This document shows positions 8,590 through 15,795 of a DNA stretch of 64,000 nucleotides, one piece after another. This stretch comes from Longibaculum muris (lineage in GTDB: Bacteria; Bacillota_I; Bacilli_A; Erysipelotrichales; Coprobacillaceae): NCBI RefSeq assembly GCF_004343035.1, contig NZ_SMCQ01000001.1, positions 124,001-188,000 on the forward strand, given 5' to 3'. Under the pieces are notes generated by a model. It saw only the letters and a program-made list of their open reading frames with translations, searched no databases and was not told the origin of the DNA. The translations under genes were made by a program, and so were the position numbers. Position 1 is the first letter of the stretch, and every line of letters begins with the position of its first letter.

Positions 8590-10056
8590 GTGAGAGATAT
8601 TGATTTTATTAACACTTTTTTTAATATCGTTTATCAAAATGAATTGGCCTATATGCGAGATTTTACATCTTCTTATGAATATATCCAAGCTTTTTGTAAA
8701 TGGTTAGAAGATCATCAAATTCCTTGTACAGTTCTAAAAACAATTACAAAGGAAAATTTTATGATGTTTTCAAAAAAAATGATGGCAGAAGATATTGATT
8801 ATATATTACACAATAAATTTTCTAAATCTATGCAGGAATTATCTGATCAATATATTGATCAAACACATATCCTTTATATTCCTGGTTTTCAAGATGAACA
8901 ACAATTCAGTATTGATTTTCTAAAATATCAGGATGTTAATTTCTATACCATTAAAGAAAGTTTCTTAAGAAGTGATTTATCTTTCTTTGATCCTTTTCCA
9001 GCATTTTTCTGTGCAATGAATCATGCTGATTTATGGCCTGGATTTTTGATTTTTCAACATGAAAAACAAGTCTTTAAACCACTTCGTTCAAAAGATGAAT
9101 TATCTGAATTATTTAAACATATTGAAAATCATGAAGATTTATTTAAAGTTTATAATGATTATGAAAATGATTCTTATTTTATTCAATTAAGTGATCTTCA
9201 TTTAGGACAAAATAAACGTCAAAAAGGATTAATGCAATTATATAATTCATTAGATTATATTGTTCCTTTATTAAAATCAAAAGAGAAATTAAAGGTTCTC
9301 ATTACGGGTGATTTAATGGAATCACCAAATCGTAAAAATATGTATTTAGCAAATGATTTTATGAATCGAATAAAAAAACAATATAAAGCAGATGTGACGT
9401 TTATTTTAGGAAATCATGATGTCATTGTTCATGGCTTTAATATGGCTAGAAATCAAAAGAGTAAAGTCATTGCTTATTTATTAGGTGAAAGTATTAAGGT
9501 TATTGAAGATGAAAAGATTATTTTGATTAAGATGGATACAACCAGTGAAGGCAATTTAGCACGTGGAAAAGTTGGGCATCGTCAGTTAAATGAAATTGAT
9601 GATGAATTGGAAGCTATTGATCATTTAGAAGATTATGCCTTGATTTTGATGCTTCATCATCATGTTTATCCAATTAGCAAAGCTCAATTTATTAAAACAA
9701 AATGGCATGAAAAAACGTTTATTAATCGGATTGTAGAGACATCAAAGGTTTTAATGGATGCGCCTGATTTAATTCAATGGATTGAAAAGAAACATATCCG
9801 ATATATATTTCATGGTCATAAACATTTACCATTCTTTAGAAAAGAAAATTATGCCTATTATATCGGGGCTGGAAGTGCAACTGGTGGATTGAAAGAAAGT
9901 AAAAGTCGTTATATTTCATATAATGTAGTAAAATATAATCGATTTGATCAAAAGATGAAAACATGTATGATTTTTTATGATGATAAAGCTAAGGCTGAAA
10001 GACAACGTGTTGAAGTCTATTTATTTGAGGAGGGTGTAGAGAATGAAAATAGTTGA
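8590..10056 (+). CDS. Calcineurin-like metallophosphoesterase with an unknown N-terminal region
   Basis: The C-terminal half (about residues 200-470) is a two-metal phosphoesterase. The ordered motifs are QLSDLHLGQ (DxH), ITGDLMES (GD), LGNHDVIVHG (GNHD), LMLHHHVYP and FHGHKHLPF (GHxH), so all metal ligands are present. Residues 1-195 are rich in aromatic and acidic residues and match no family I recognise. No signal peptide or membrane segment is visible, so it is likely cytoplasmic. The start is GTG at 8590. It overlaps the next gene by 14 bases, suggesting the two act together; the substrate is unknown. Confidence 0.85.
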   Translation: MRDIDFINTFFNIVYQNELAYMRDFTSSYEYIQAFCKWLEDHQIPCTVLKTITKENFMMFSKKMMAEDIDYILHNKFSKSMQELSDQYIDQTHILYIPGFQDEQQFSIDFLKYQDVNFYTIKESFLRSDLSFFDPFPAFFCAMNHADLWPGFLIFQHEKQVFKPLRSKDELSELFKHIENHEDLFKVYNDYENDSYFIQLSDLHLGQNKRQKGLMQLYNSLDYIVPLLKSKEKLKVLITGDLMESPNRKNMYLANDFMNRIKKQYKADVTFILGNHDVIVHGFNMARNQKSKVIAYLLGESIKVIEDEKIILIKMDTTSEGNLARGKVGHRQLNEIDDELEAIDHLEDYALILMLHHHVYPISKAQFIKTKWHEKTFINRIVETSKVLMDAPDLIQWIEKKHIRYIFHGHKHLPFFRKENYAYYIGAGSATGGLKESKSRYISYNVVKYNRFDQKMKTCMIFYDDKAKAERQRVEVYLFEEGVENENS

Positions 10057-11434
10057 TAAAATGAAAGATGAGGAATTAGGGTTAGCTTTGTTATATAACT
10101 TTACAAAAGGTTATGGGGCACCTGTTCCGATGGATTTATATGATATTGTTTTACCAATTCTTTATCATGATTCTATTCGTGATGAAATCTTAAAATATGA
10201 TTCACTTGCAAGCTGTTTAATAGCATGTGCAAAATCAGAAGAACATTTTAAAGAAAATCTTTTAACAAGTATTGAAGATTATAAAACGATGACATCTAAA
10301 GCATTAGGAATGGCGATGATTGGACATGTTTTGAATTTTCAGATTGTTGATCAAACAATGTGTGGAATTGCTTTAAAATCTTCGATTTTAGATTTAAATG
10401 AGGCTATTCATTTGGGTGAGATGTTAAAAGGAAAGAGTTACCATGATGTAATGAGCTTATTAAAAGCGCAAGAAGTTAAGATTGTTATCTTACAAAGTGC
10501 ATCTGTTGGAAAAGATGTGGATTTATCAAAGTTTCAAACTTTAGGAAATGTTGTGATGTACGAAGATACAAAACAAGATGAAGTAAGAGAACGTATTTTA
10601 GATGCTCAAATTGTCATTACAAATAAAAATCAAATGACTGCTGAAGTCTTAGAAGGTTTAACACAGTTAAAATTAATTTGTTTATTTGCAACTGGAACAA
10701 ATAATGTAGATTTACAATATTGTCAATCTCATGGCATTAAAGTAGCAAATGTCAAAGGGTACTCAACTGATACCGTTGCTCAACATACATTAGCATTATT
10801 GATGCACTTGGTTGAAAAAAATGCAACATATGATCATTTTGTAAAATCAAAACAATATACTCAAAGTGGACGTTTTAGTTATTTTGATGATGTTTTCCAT
10901 GATGTATCTTCACTAACTTGGGGAATTGTTGGATTAGGTGATATTGGACGTAAAGTCGCTGGGATTGCGAGTGCAATGGGGGCAAAAGTTCAATATTATT
11001 CAACAAGTGGAAGAAATGCAACAAGTGATTATCAACAAGTTAATTTTGAAACGTTGTTAAAATCATCTGATATTATTAGTATTCATGCTCCATTAAATGA
11101 AAATACAAAATATTTATTTGATGAAAAAGCATTACGTCAAATGAAAGAAAATGCTTATTTGATTAATGTTGGACGTGGTGGAATTATTGAAGAAGAAGCT
11201 CTTGTTAAAGTTTTAAATGAAGGTCATTTATCTGGTGTAGGATTAGATGTTTTTGAACATGAACCATTATTAGAAGATGATGTTTTATATACTATCAAAG
11301 ATATGTCTAAAGTGATTTTTACACCACATATTGGTTGGGGTTCAATTGAAGCAAGACAAAGATGTGTAAATGAGGTTTATGAAAATATTTTAGCTTTTTT
11401 AAAGGGTGAAAATCGTAATATTGTCAATGCATAA
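10043..11434 (+). CDS. D-2-hydroxyacid dehydrogenase with an N-terminal extra domain
   Basis: Residues about 150-463 form a complete NAD-dependent D-2-hydroxyacid dehydrogenase. They contain GIVGLGDIGRKVAGIASAMG (dinucleotide loop), INVGRGGIIEEEAL, LDVFEHEP with the catalytic Glu, and FTPHIGWGSIEARQR with the catalytic His. The TPHIGW ending resembles glycerate or hydroxypyruvate reductases. Residues 1-145 are not part of that fold; the pattern GYGAPVPMDLYDIVLPILYH followed by an Arg resembles the middle component (DUF6521-like) of ABC three-component conflict systems. That likeness is from memory and unverified. Coupled to the preceding phosphoesterase. Confidence 0.85.
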   Translation: MKIVDKMKDEELGLALLYNFTKGYGAPVPMDLYDIVLPILYHDSIRDEILKYDSLASCLIACAKSEEHFKENLLTSIEDYKTMTSKALGMAMIGHVLNFQIVDQTMCGIALKSSILDLNEAIHLGEMLKGKSYHDVMSLLKAQEVKIVILQSASVGKDVDLSKFQTLGNVVMYEDTKQDEVRERILDAQIVITNKNQMTAEVLEGLTQLKLICLFATGTNNVDLQYCQSHGIKVANVKGYSTDTVAQHTLALLMHLVEKNATYDHFVKSKQYTQSGRFSYFDDVFHDVSSLTWGIVGLGDIGRKVAGIASAMGAKVQYYSTSGRNATSDYQQVNFETLLKSSDIISIHAPLNENTKYLFDEKALRQMKENAYLINVGRGGIIEEEALVKVLNEGHLSGVGLDVFEHEPLLEDDVLYTIKDMSKVIFTPHIGWGSIEARQRCVNEVYENILAFLKGENRNIVNA

Positions 11435-11459
11435 GAGAAGAAAAATCTTCTCTTTTTTT
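11433..11459 (+). terminator. Terminator after the dehydrogenase gene
   Basis: Nine-bp perfect stem AAGAGAAGA/TCTTCTCTT with an AAAA loop and seven Ts, overlapping the stop codon. Confidence 0.88.
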
Positions 11460-11512
11460 GTGAAAAAAGGAAATTTAAGTAAAAAAATGTTGTATTTTGA
11501 TAGATTTATCGT

Positions 11513-11533
11513 TAATATATAGACTATATATTA
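11513..11533. promoter_or_regulatory. AT-only palindrome upstream of folT
   Basis: A perfect 9-bp inverted repeat, TAATATATA-GAC-TATATATTA. It overlaps the likely -10 (TATATT at 11527-11532, with TTTATC 16 bases upstream). Could be an operator or simply a symmetrical AT-rich promoter. Confidence 0.4.
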
Positions 11534-11542
11534 TGAAGAAGG

Positions 11543-11650
11543 AGGAGTCTACGTTAGTAGCAAAGAATGTACGGTCTTTTGATCGGAATTAACGCCTGTG
11601 GACTAGAAATGAGGTAGAAGCAGGAAAAAATTTGCTGTTGAAGTAGCATT
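11543..11650 (+). promoter_or_regulatory. Structured 5' leader of folT, class not recognised
   Basis: About 110 bases with nested pairing. AGTCTAC (11547-11553) pairs with GTGGACT (near 11598-11604). Inside it GTTA pairs with TAAC, and inside that CGGTC-TTTT-GATCG forms a hairpin. A purine-rich tail then runs to the gene. FolT genes are often controlled by tetrahydrofolate riboswitches, but the conserved THF-I blocks were not found. It may be a divergent or undescribed element. Confidence 0.45.
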
Positions 11651-11655
11651 ATGTT

Positions 11656-12471
11656 ATGGAACAGATTGTTATTGCAATTATTATTATTGCGCTTGGTTTT
11701 TATGTTTTTAAATTTTATCCTTTTGAAAAAGGAAATGTCATGAAATTAGTCATTGCAGCTATTTTTATTATTTTAACTGCAATATGTAAAAGACTAGCCA
11801 TTATGATTCCTTTATTTGGTGCTGAAAGTTTGAAAATTGGATTTGAATATATTCCGTTAATGTTAGCAGGATATTTCTTAGCACCTAGTTATGCCTTTTT
11901 AGTTGGTTTATGTAGCGATGTGATTGGATTGATTTTGGTTCCCACTGGTTTTCCGTTTTTTGGGTTTACTTTAGGAACTATCTTAGTGAGTGTCATTCCT
12001 TCATTAGTGAAAGAACATGCAAAAATGGTAAGTGAGAAAAATGTTCAATATATTGTCATTGGACTTATTTCTATTTTAGGAATTGGCGCGTCAGTTTATG
12101 TCTATGGATTAAATGAAATAACTATTTCTCAAACACTTCATGTCATAACTTCACAAGAAAAGATAACTTTGATTTCTATTTGTTTAGCATTAACAGCTAT
12201 CTTTATTATCTTAATACTTGTCTTAAAAAGACAGATACATGATCAAGAAGCAAAGGAATTTTCGACTTGGATTCTTTGTGTCACTTTAGTTGAAATTGTT
12301 GTTACATTGTGTTTAACACCATTATGGTTAGATATGATGTATAAAATTCCATTTGTTGTTTCTTTATGTATTCGTGTCATTAAAGAATGTGCTGTCTTAC
12401 CAATAGAAATTTTTATTGGATATACATTAATTAAATTAATGAAAAGAATTTTATTACGATTAGAACGCTAA
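11656..12471 (+). CDS. folT: FolT-like folate ECF transporter S component
   Basis: Integral membrane substrate-binding subunit of an ECF vitamin transporter. Features shared with FolT are SLKIGFEYIPLMLAGYFLAP, FLVGLCSDVIGLILVPTGFPFFGFT and the C-terminal TPLWLDMMYKIPF...LPIEI pattern. It has about eight hydrophobic segments and is longer (271 residues) than typical FolT. The start is uncertain: ATG 11656 has no good ribosome site, while an in-frame ATG at about 11740 has GGAA 8 bases upstream and would remove one extra N-terminal helix. Folate is the likely substrate by family only. Confidence 0.75.
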   Translation: MEQIVIAIIIIALGFYVFKFYPFEKGNVMKLVIAAIFIILTAICKRLAIMIPLFGAESLKIGFEYIPLMLAGYFLAPSYAFLVGLCSDVIGLILVPTGFPFFGFTLGTILVSVIPSLVKEHAKMVSEKNVQYIVIGLISILGIGASVYVYGLNEITISQTLHVITSQEKITLISICLALTAIFIILILVLKRQIHDQEAKEFSTWILCVTLVEIVVTLCLTPLWLDMMYKIPFVVSLCIRVIKECAVLPIEIFIGYTLIKLMKRILLRLER

Positions 12472-12472
12472 A

Positions 12473-12509
12473 AGCAGCAAGATGATTATTCATCTTGTTG
12501 CTTTTTTTC
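12473..12509. terminator. Bidirectional terminator folT / small ORF
   Basis: Thirteen-bp stem, AGCAGCAAGATGA paired with TCATCTTGTTGCT, with a TTAT loop and seven Ts on the plus strand. On the minus strand it is followed by TTTT. The arm nearest the small minus-strand ORF also encodes its last codons. Confidence 0.88.
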
Positions 12510-12593
12510 AATGATATGTCCATCTTCATCAATTTCAACAACTTCGAAATAACGATAGAAAATGGAATGAATCCAAGCTTTTATTTTTTTCAT
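12486..12593 (-). CDS. Small 35-residue protein, unknown
   Basis: A short minus-strand ORF starting MKKIKAWIHSIFYRYFEVVE and ending EKKQQDE. Support: a good ribosome site (AGAGGG, 6 bases before ATG), a plausible TATCAT -10 further upstream, and a stop codon sitting in the loop of the shared terminator. The first half is basic and aromatic, possibly amphipathic; the second half is acidic with a DEDGHIIEKK stretch. No family was recognised. It diverges from spoVAC and converges on folT. Whether it is translated is unproven. Confidence 0.6.
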   Translation of the reverse strand: MKKIKAWIHSIFYRYFEVVEIDEDGHIIEKKQQDE

Positions 12594-12640
12594 CGTTGTC
12601 CCTCTTTTTCTATGATATGCCAGATATTGAAAATGATGTT

Positions 12641-12668
12641 TGAAAATCTAAAAAATGTAAACACTATA
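12641..12668 (+). promoter_or_regulatory. Possible sigma-G-type promoter of the spoVA operon
   Basis: TGAAAA (12641-12646) and CACTATA (12662-12668) resemble the sigma-G boxes TGMATA and CATACTA, but the spacer is 15 rather than 17 bases. spoVA operons are sigma-G-controlled in Bacillus. Weak match. Confidence 0.3.
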
Positions 12669-12682
12669 TATGAGGTGAGAAT

Positions 12683-13126
12683 GTGGATAGAAAAGAATAT
12701 GATCAAATGGCTGATGAATTACAGCCAACGGGTCACAAAGTTAAAAACGGTTTTAATGCTTTTTTATATGGTGGCGTTATGGGTGTCATTGCTCAAGGGG
12801 TCTTGGATTTTTATATGAATATACTTGATGTGAGTGAAAAAGATGCTACGCCAATGATGGTAATTACGCTTGTTTTTGTTGCTTGTTTATTAACCGGATT
12901 AGGACTTTATGATAATATTGCTAAACATGCTGGAGCAGGAACTTTTATTCCGATTACCGGTTTTGCTAATAGTATGACTTCAAGTGCACTCGATAGCAAA
13001 ACGGAAGGGCTTATTATGGGAATTGGCAGCAATATGTTTAAATTAGGAGGGACTGTCATTACTTATGGAATTGTCAGTGCTTCATTGTTAGGAGTGATTC
13101 GTTATGTCATCGCACTTTTATGGTAA
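12683..13126 (+). CDS. spoVAC: Stage V sporulation protein AC
   Basis: Inner-membrane spore protein of the SpoVA channel, which moves dipicolinic acid into the forespore and releases it on germination. Family signatures are an N-terminal YDQMADELQPTGHKVKNGFNAF-like stretch, then AFLYGGVMGVIAQGVLDFY, and the motif GAGTFIPITGFANSMTSSALDSK. About four to five membrane helices; 147 residues matches SpoVAC. It starts with GTG at 12683 behind GAGGTGAG and overlaps spoVAD by 23 bases, so the operon is translationally coupled. Confidence 0.95.
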   Translation: MDRKEYDQMADELQPTGHKVKNGFNAFLYGGVMGVIAQGVLDFYMNILDVSEKDATPMMVITLVFVACLLTGLGLYDNIAKHAGAGTFIPITGFANSMTSSALDSKTEGLIMGIGSNMFKLGGTVITYGIVSASLLGVIRYVIALLW

Positions 13127-14111
13127 TTCTTTAAAATTAGAAAATGTTTATATTGCATCTACTGGTTCAGTTTGTGGACCCTTAGAATTTCAAGGACCAT
13201 TAGGGGCATATTTTGATAAGAGCTATACTGATTATCATTGTAATGAGGATTCTTTTGAAAAGGCTGAACGTAAAATGTTACGCGATGCTTTAGATATATG
13301 TTTAAAACGTGAAAAGTTAAAATATAAGGATATTGATTTATATCTTGGTGGAGATTTAATGAATCAAATTACCACAGTCCATTATCTAGCAAGAGAGTTA
13401 CCTAAACCTTTTGTTGGTATTTATGGAGCTTGTTCAAACTTTGCATTATCTATGGCGATGTCTGCTTTGATAATTGAAGGTGGCTTCATGAATAAGATTG
13501 TGGCAATGGTTTCAAGTCATAATGCAACAGCGGAAAGACAATATCGTTATCCTGTTGAATATGGTGTGCAAAAAAAAGATACCACAACTTTTACGGCAAC
13601 AGGAGCAGTCGCTACCTTATTAACAAATCAAAAAACACCAGTCAGAGTTGAAGCCATAACATTAGGGAAAGTTGTTGATTATTCACAAACAAATCCTAAT
13701 GATATGGGGCGAGCTATGGCACCAGCAGCATATGATACAATTATGCAACATTTTCAGGATTTAAAAAGAGGTTTTGAAGATTATGATTTGGTTGTTACAG
13801 GGGATTTATCAACTTATGGACATCAAATTTTAAAAGAAATGTTACAACGAAAAAAAGTCAACGTTGTGCATTATAATGATTGTGGATGCATGCTTTATGA
13901 TGTTAACAATCAAGAAGTATTTCAAGGTGGAAGTGGCTGTGCATGTAGTGCCTTGGTTGCTATGGGATATTTATATCCACAATTAAAAGAAAAGAAGTTA
14001 AAACGTATATTAGTCGTTTCAACAGGAGCATTGCTCTCTCCTATGATGACTAATCAAAAAGAAAGTATTCCTTGTGTTGCTCATGCAGTGAGTTTGGAGG
14101 TTAGTGAATAA
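13104..14111 (+). CDS. spoVAD: Stage V sporulation protein AD
   Basis: Soluble, thiolase-fold component of the SpoVA complex that binds dipicolinic acid. Seen: VYIASTGSVCGPLEFQGPLG near the N-terminus, GGDLMNQITTVHYLAREL, the GIYGACSNFALSMAMSALI region with the thiolase-like Cys, and a C-terminal GGSGCACSALV segment. 335 residues is typical. It overlaps spoVAC by 23 bases and shares one base with spoVAEb (TAATG). Expected on the forespore inner membrane with SpoVAC and SpoVAE. Confidence 0.96.
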   Translation: MSSHFYGNSLKLENVYIASTGSVCGPLEFQGPLGAYFDKSYTDYHCNEDSFEKAERKMLRDALDICLKREKLKYKDIDLYLGGDLMNQITTVHYLARELPKPFVGIYGACSNFALSMAMSALIIEGGFMNKIVAMVSSHNATAERQYRYPVEYGVQKKDTTTFTATGAVATLLTNQKTPVRVEAITLGKVVDYSQTNPNDMGRAMAPAAYDTIMQHFQDLKRGFEDYDLVVTGDLSTYGHQILKEMLQRKKVNVVHYNDCGCMLYDVNNQEVFQGGSGCACSALVAMGYLYPQLKEKKLKRILVVSTGALLSPMMTNQKESIPCVAHAVSLEVSE

Positions 14112-14461
14112 TGAATTATATTATGTCATTTTTATTTAGTGGATTGGTTTGTTTTTTAGCTCAAATAATTTATGATAACAGTAAATTAACACCAGGTCAT
14201 ATTACCAGTCTCTTTGTTGTCTTAGGTTCATTTTTAGATTTGTTTCATATTTATGATCGTTTAATCGAAATCTTTCATGCTGGTGCACTTATTCCGATTA
14301 CGAGTTTTGGTCATTCTTTAATGCATGGCGCAATGGCAGCAACGAAACAATATGGAATCTTTGGTGTTGCTATTGGGATGTTTGATTTAACCGCGGCAGG
14401 AATTACTGCAGCAATTCTCTTTGGCTTTTTAGTGGCGATTATTTTTAAACCAAAATCATGA
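14111..14461 (+). CDS. spoVAE: Stage V sporulation protein AE (AEb type)
   Basis: Small membrane protein (116 residues, about four helices) forming the SpoVA channel with SpoVAC, which it resembles. The shared motif is HAGALIPITSFGHSLMHGAM, parallel to the GAGTFIPITGFANS motif of SpoVAC. The short length corresponds to the membrane AEb protein rather than the soluble AEa. It is coupled to spoVAD (one-base overlap) and to spoVAF (four-base overlap). Confidence 0.94.
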   Translation: MNYIMSFLFSGLVCFLAQIIYDNSKLTPGHITSLFVVLGSFLDLFHIYDRLIEIFHAGALIPITSFGHSLMHGAMAATKQYGIFGVAIGMFDLTAAGITAAILFGFLVAIIFKPKS

Positions 14462-15732
14462 ATGATTCATATGATTTAAAACAGCGTGTCTTAAATTTTA
14501 GAGGAAGGCTGATTTATCTTTGTTTTTTAGCCAGTCTTTCTAATGATACATTGATTTCACGTTTAGTTGAGGGAATAGAAAATAATCAAGGAAAAGATTT
14601 AGAGAATTGTTTAAATATGGGTGATGTTGAAATTGTGAAAACGAATGATATTCAAAATATTCAATACGCCTTAATGTGTGGAAACTGTGCTTTATTTGAT
14701 GGTGAAACAACATATGTTATGGATACCAAGAACTATCCCAATCGTTCTATTGAAGAACCAGAAACTGAAAAAAGTGTTCGAGGAGCGAAAGATGGTTTTA
14801 ATGAATCTATATTAAATAATACAGGATTATTAAGGAGACGTCTAAAATCAGTAGAACTATGTTTTCATAAAGAAACAATTGGTACAAAAAATCCCATGGA
14901 TATTGCAGTGGCTTATTTAGAAGATAAAGTCGATTGTCAGGTTTTAAATCAGGTTCTATCACGTATTCAAGAAATTCGTGCACAGGAATTAATCATGAGT
15001 GATCGTGCAATTGAGGAATTGTTATTGGATCAAGGATACAATCCATTTCCGCTTGTTCGTTATAGTGAAAGACCAGATATTGTTGCAACGCATATTCAAC
15101 ATGGTTATATTGCTATTCTTTGTGATACATCTTCATCTGTCTTGATGTTACCAACAACTATTTTTGAGATTTTAGAACATGTTGAGGAACATCGTCAAAC
15201 ACCATTAATTGGAACATTTATTCGTTTGATTCGTTTAAGTGCTGTCTTACTTTCTATTTATCTTGTTCCTATTTGGGCATTAGCCGTTTCTTTTATGCAA
15301 TGGGATTGGACTTTCTTTGTTCAAATTTTACTTGTTGAGTTGTCTATTGAGCTATTGAGAATAGCAACCATTCATACACCAGAATCGATATCTAATGCAA
15401 TGGGATTGATTGCAGCTTTGTTATTAGGTCAGTTTGCGATTGATTTAGGATTCTTTTCTGAAGAAATATTGTTATTTTGTGCAGTAGGTTCAATTGGTGG
15501 ATTTGCAACGCCTAATTATGAATTGTCTTTAACCAATAAATATATTAAAGTCATGATGATTTTAAGTGTTATGTTTTTGAATATTTTTGGTTTTGTGATT
15601 TTTAATATTTGTTTATGGATTTATTTAGCAAGATTAAAACCATTTGGAATGTCTTATTTATACCCTTTGATTCCATTTGATTTCAAGGCATTTATACAAT
15701 TTTTGATTAGAAAACCAAAGAAAGGCAAATGA
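14458..15732 (+). CDS. spoVAF: SpoVAF / GerA-family spore germination protein
   Basis: GerA-family A-subunit-like membrane protein. Residues 1-240 form the soluble N-terminal domain with the signature VRGAKDGFNESILNNTGLLRRRL (PREGFVESLRTNTALIRRRI in relatives). Residues about 245-400 hold five hydrophobic segments, beginning at the conserved LIRLSAVLLSIYLVPIWAL. In Bacillus, SpoVAF assembles with germinant receptors and helps germination. 424 residues is short by some 60 compared with Bacillus SpoVAF. It is last in the operon and is followed by a terminator overlapping its stop codon. Confidence 0.92.
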   Translation: MNDSYDLKQRVLNFRGRLIYLCFLASLSNDTLISRLVEGIENNQGKDLENCLNMGDVEIVKTNDIQNIQYALMCGNCALFDGETTYVMDTKNYPNRSIEEPETEKSVRGAKDGFNESILNNTGLLRRRLKSVELCFHKETIGTKNPMDIAVAYLEDKVDCQVLNQVLSRIQEIRAQELIMSDRAIEELLLDQGYNPFPLVRYSERPDIVATHIQHGYIAILCDTSSSVLMLPTTIFEILEHVEEHRQTPLIGTFIRLIRLSAVLLSIYLVPIWALAVSFMQWDWTFFVQILLVELSIELLRIATIHTPESISNAMGLIAALLLGQFAIDLGFFSEEILLFCAVGSIGGFATPNYELSLTNKYIKVMMILSVMFLNIFGFVIFNICLWIYLARLKPFGMSYLYPLIPFDFKAFIQFLIRKPKKGK

Positions 15733-15743
15733 ATGCCTTTTTT
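15721..15743 (+). terminator. spoVA operon terminator
   Basis: Seven-bp stem AAAGGCA/TGCCTTT with a loop that contains the spoVAF stop codon, followed by Ts. Confidence 0.75.
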
Positions 15744-15795
15744 CTTTGTCAAAAGTTTGTTAGAATAGAGATGGAAGAAAAGAGGATTGATTATA

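Noticed and set aside
11543..11650. Tetrahydrofolate riboswitch (THF-I) call for the folT leader
   Set aside because: The conserved THF-I blocks (GCGUUAAGUG-like and CGAAGC-like) could not be found; kept as an unassigned structured leader.
12495..12818. A 107-codon plus-strand ORF overlapping the spoVAC start
   Set aside because: No ribosome site, overlaps spoVAC in another frame, and lies antisense to the small ORF; spoVAC is certain.
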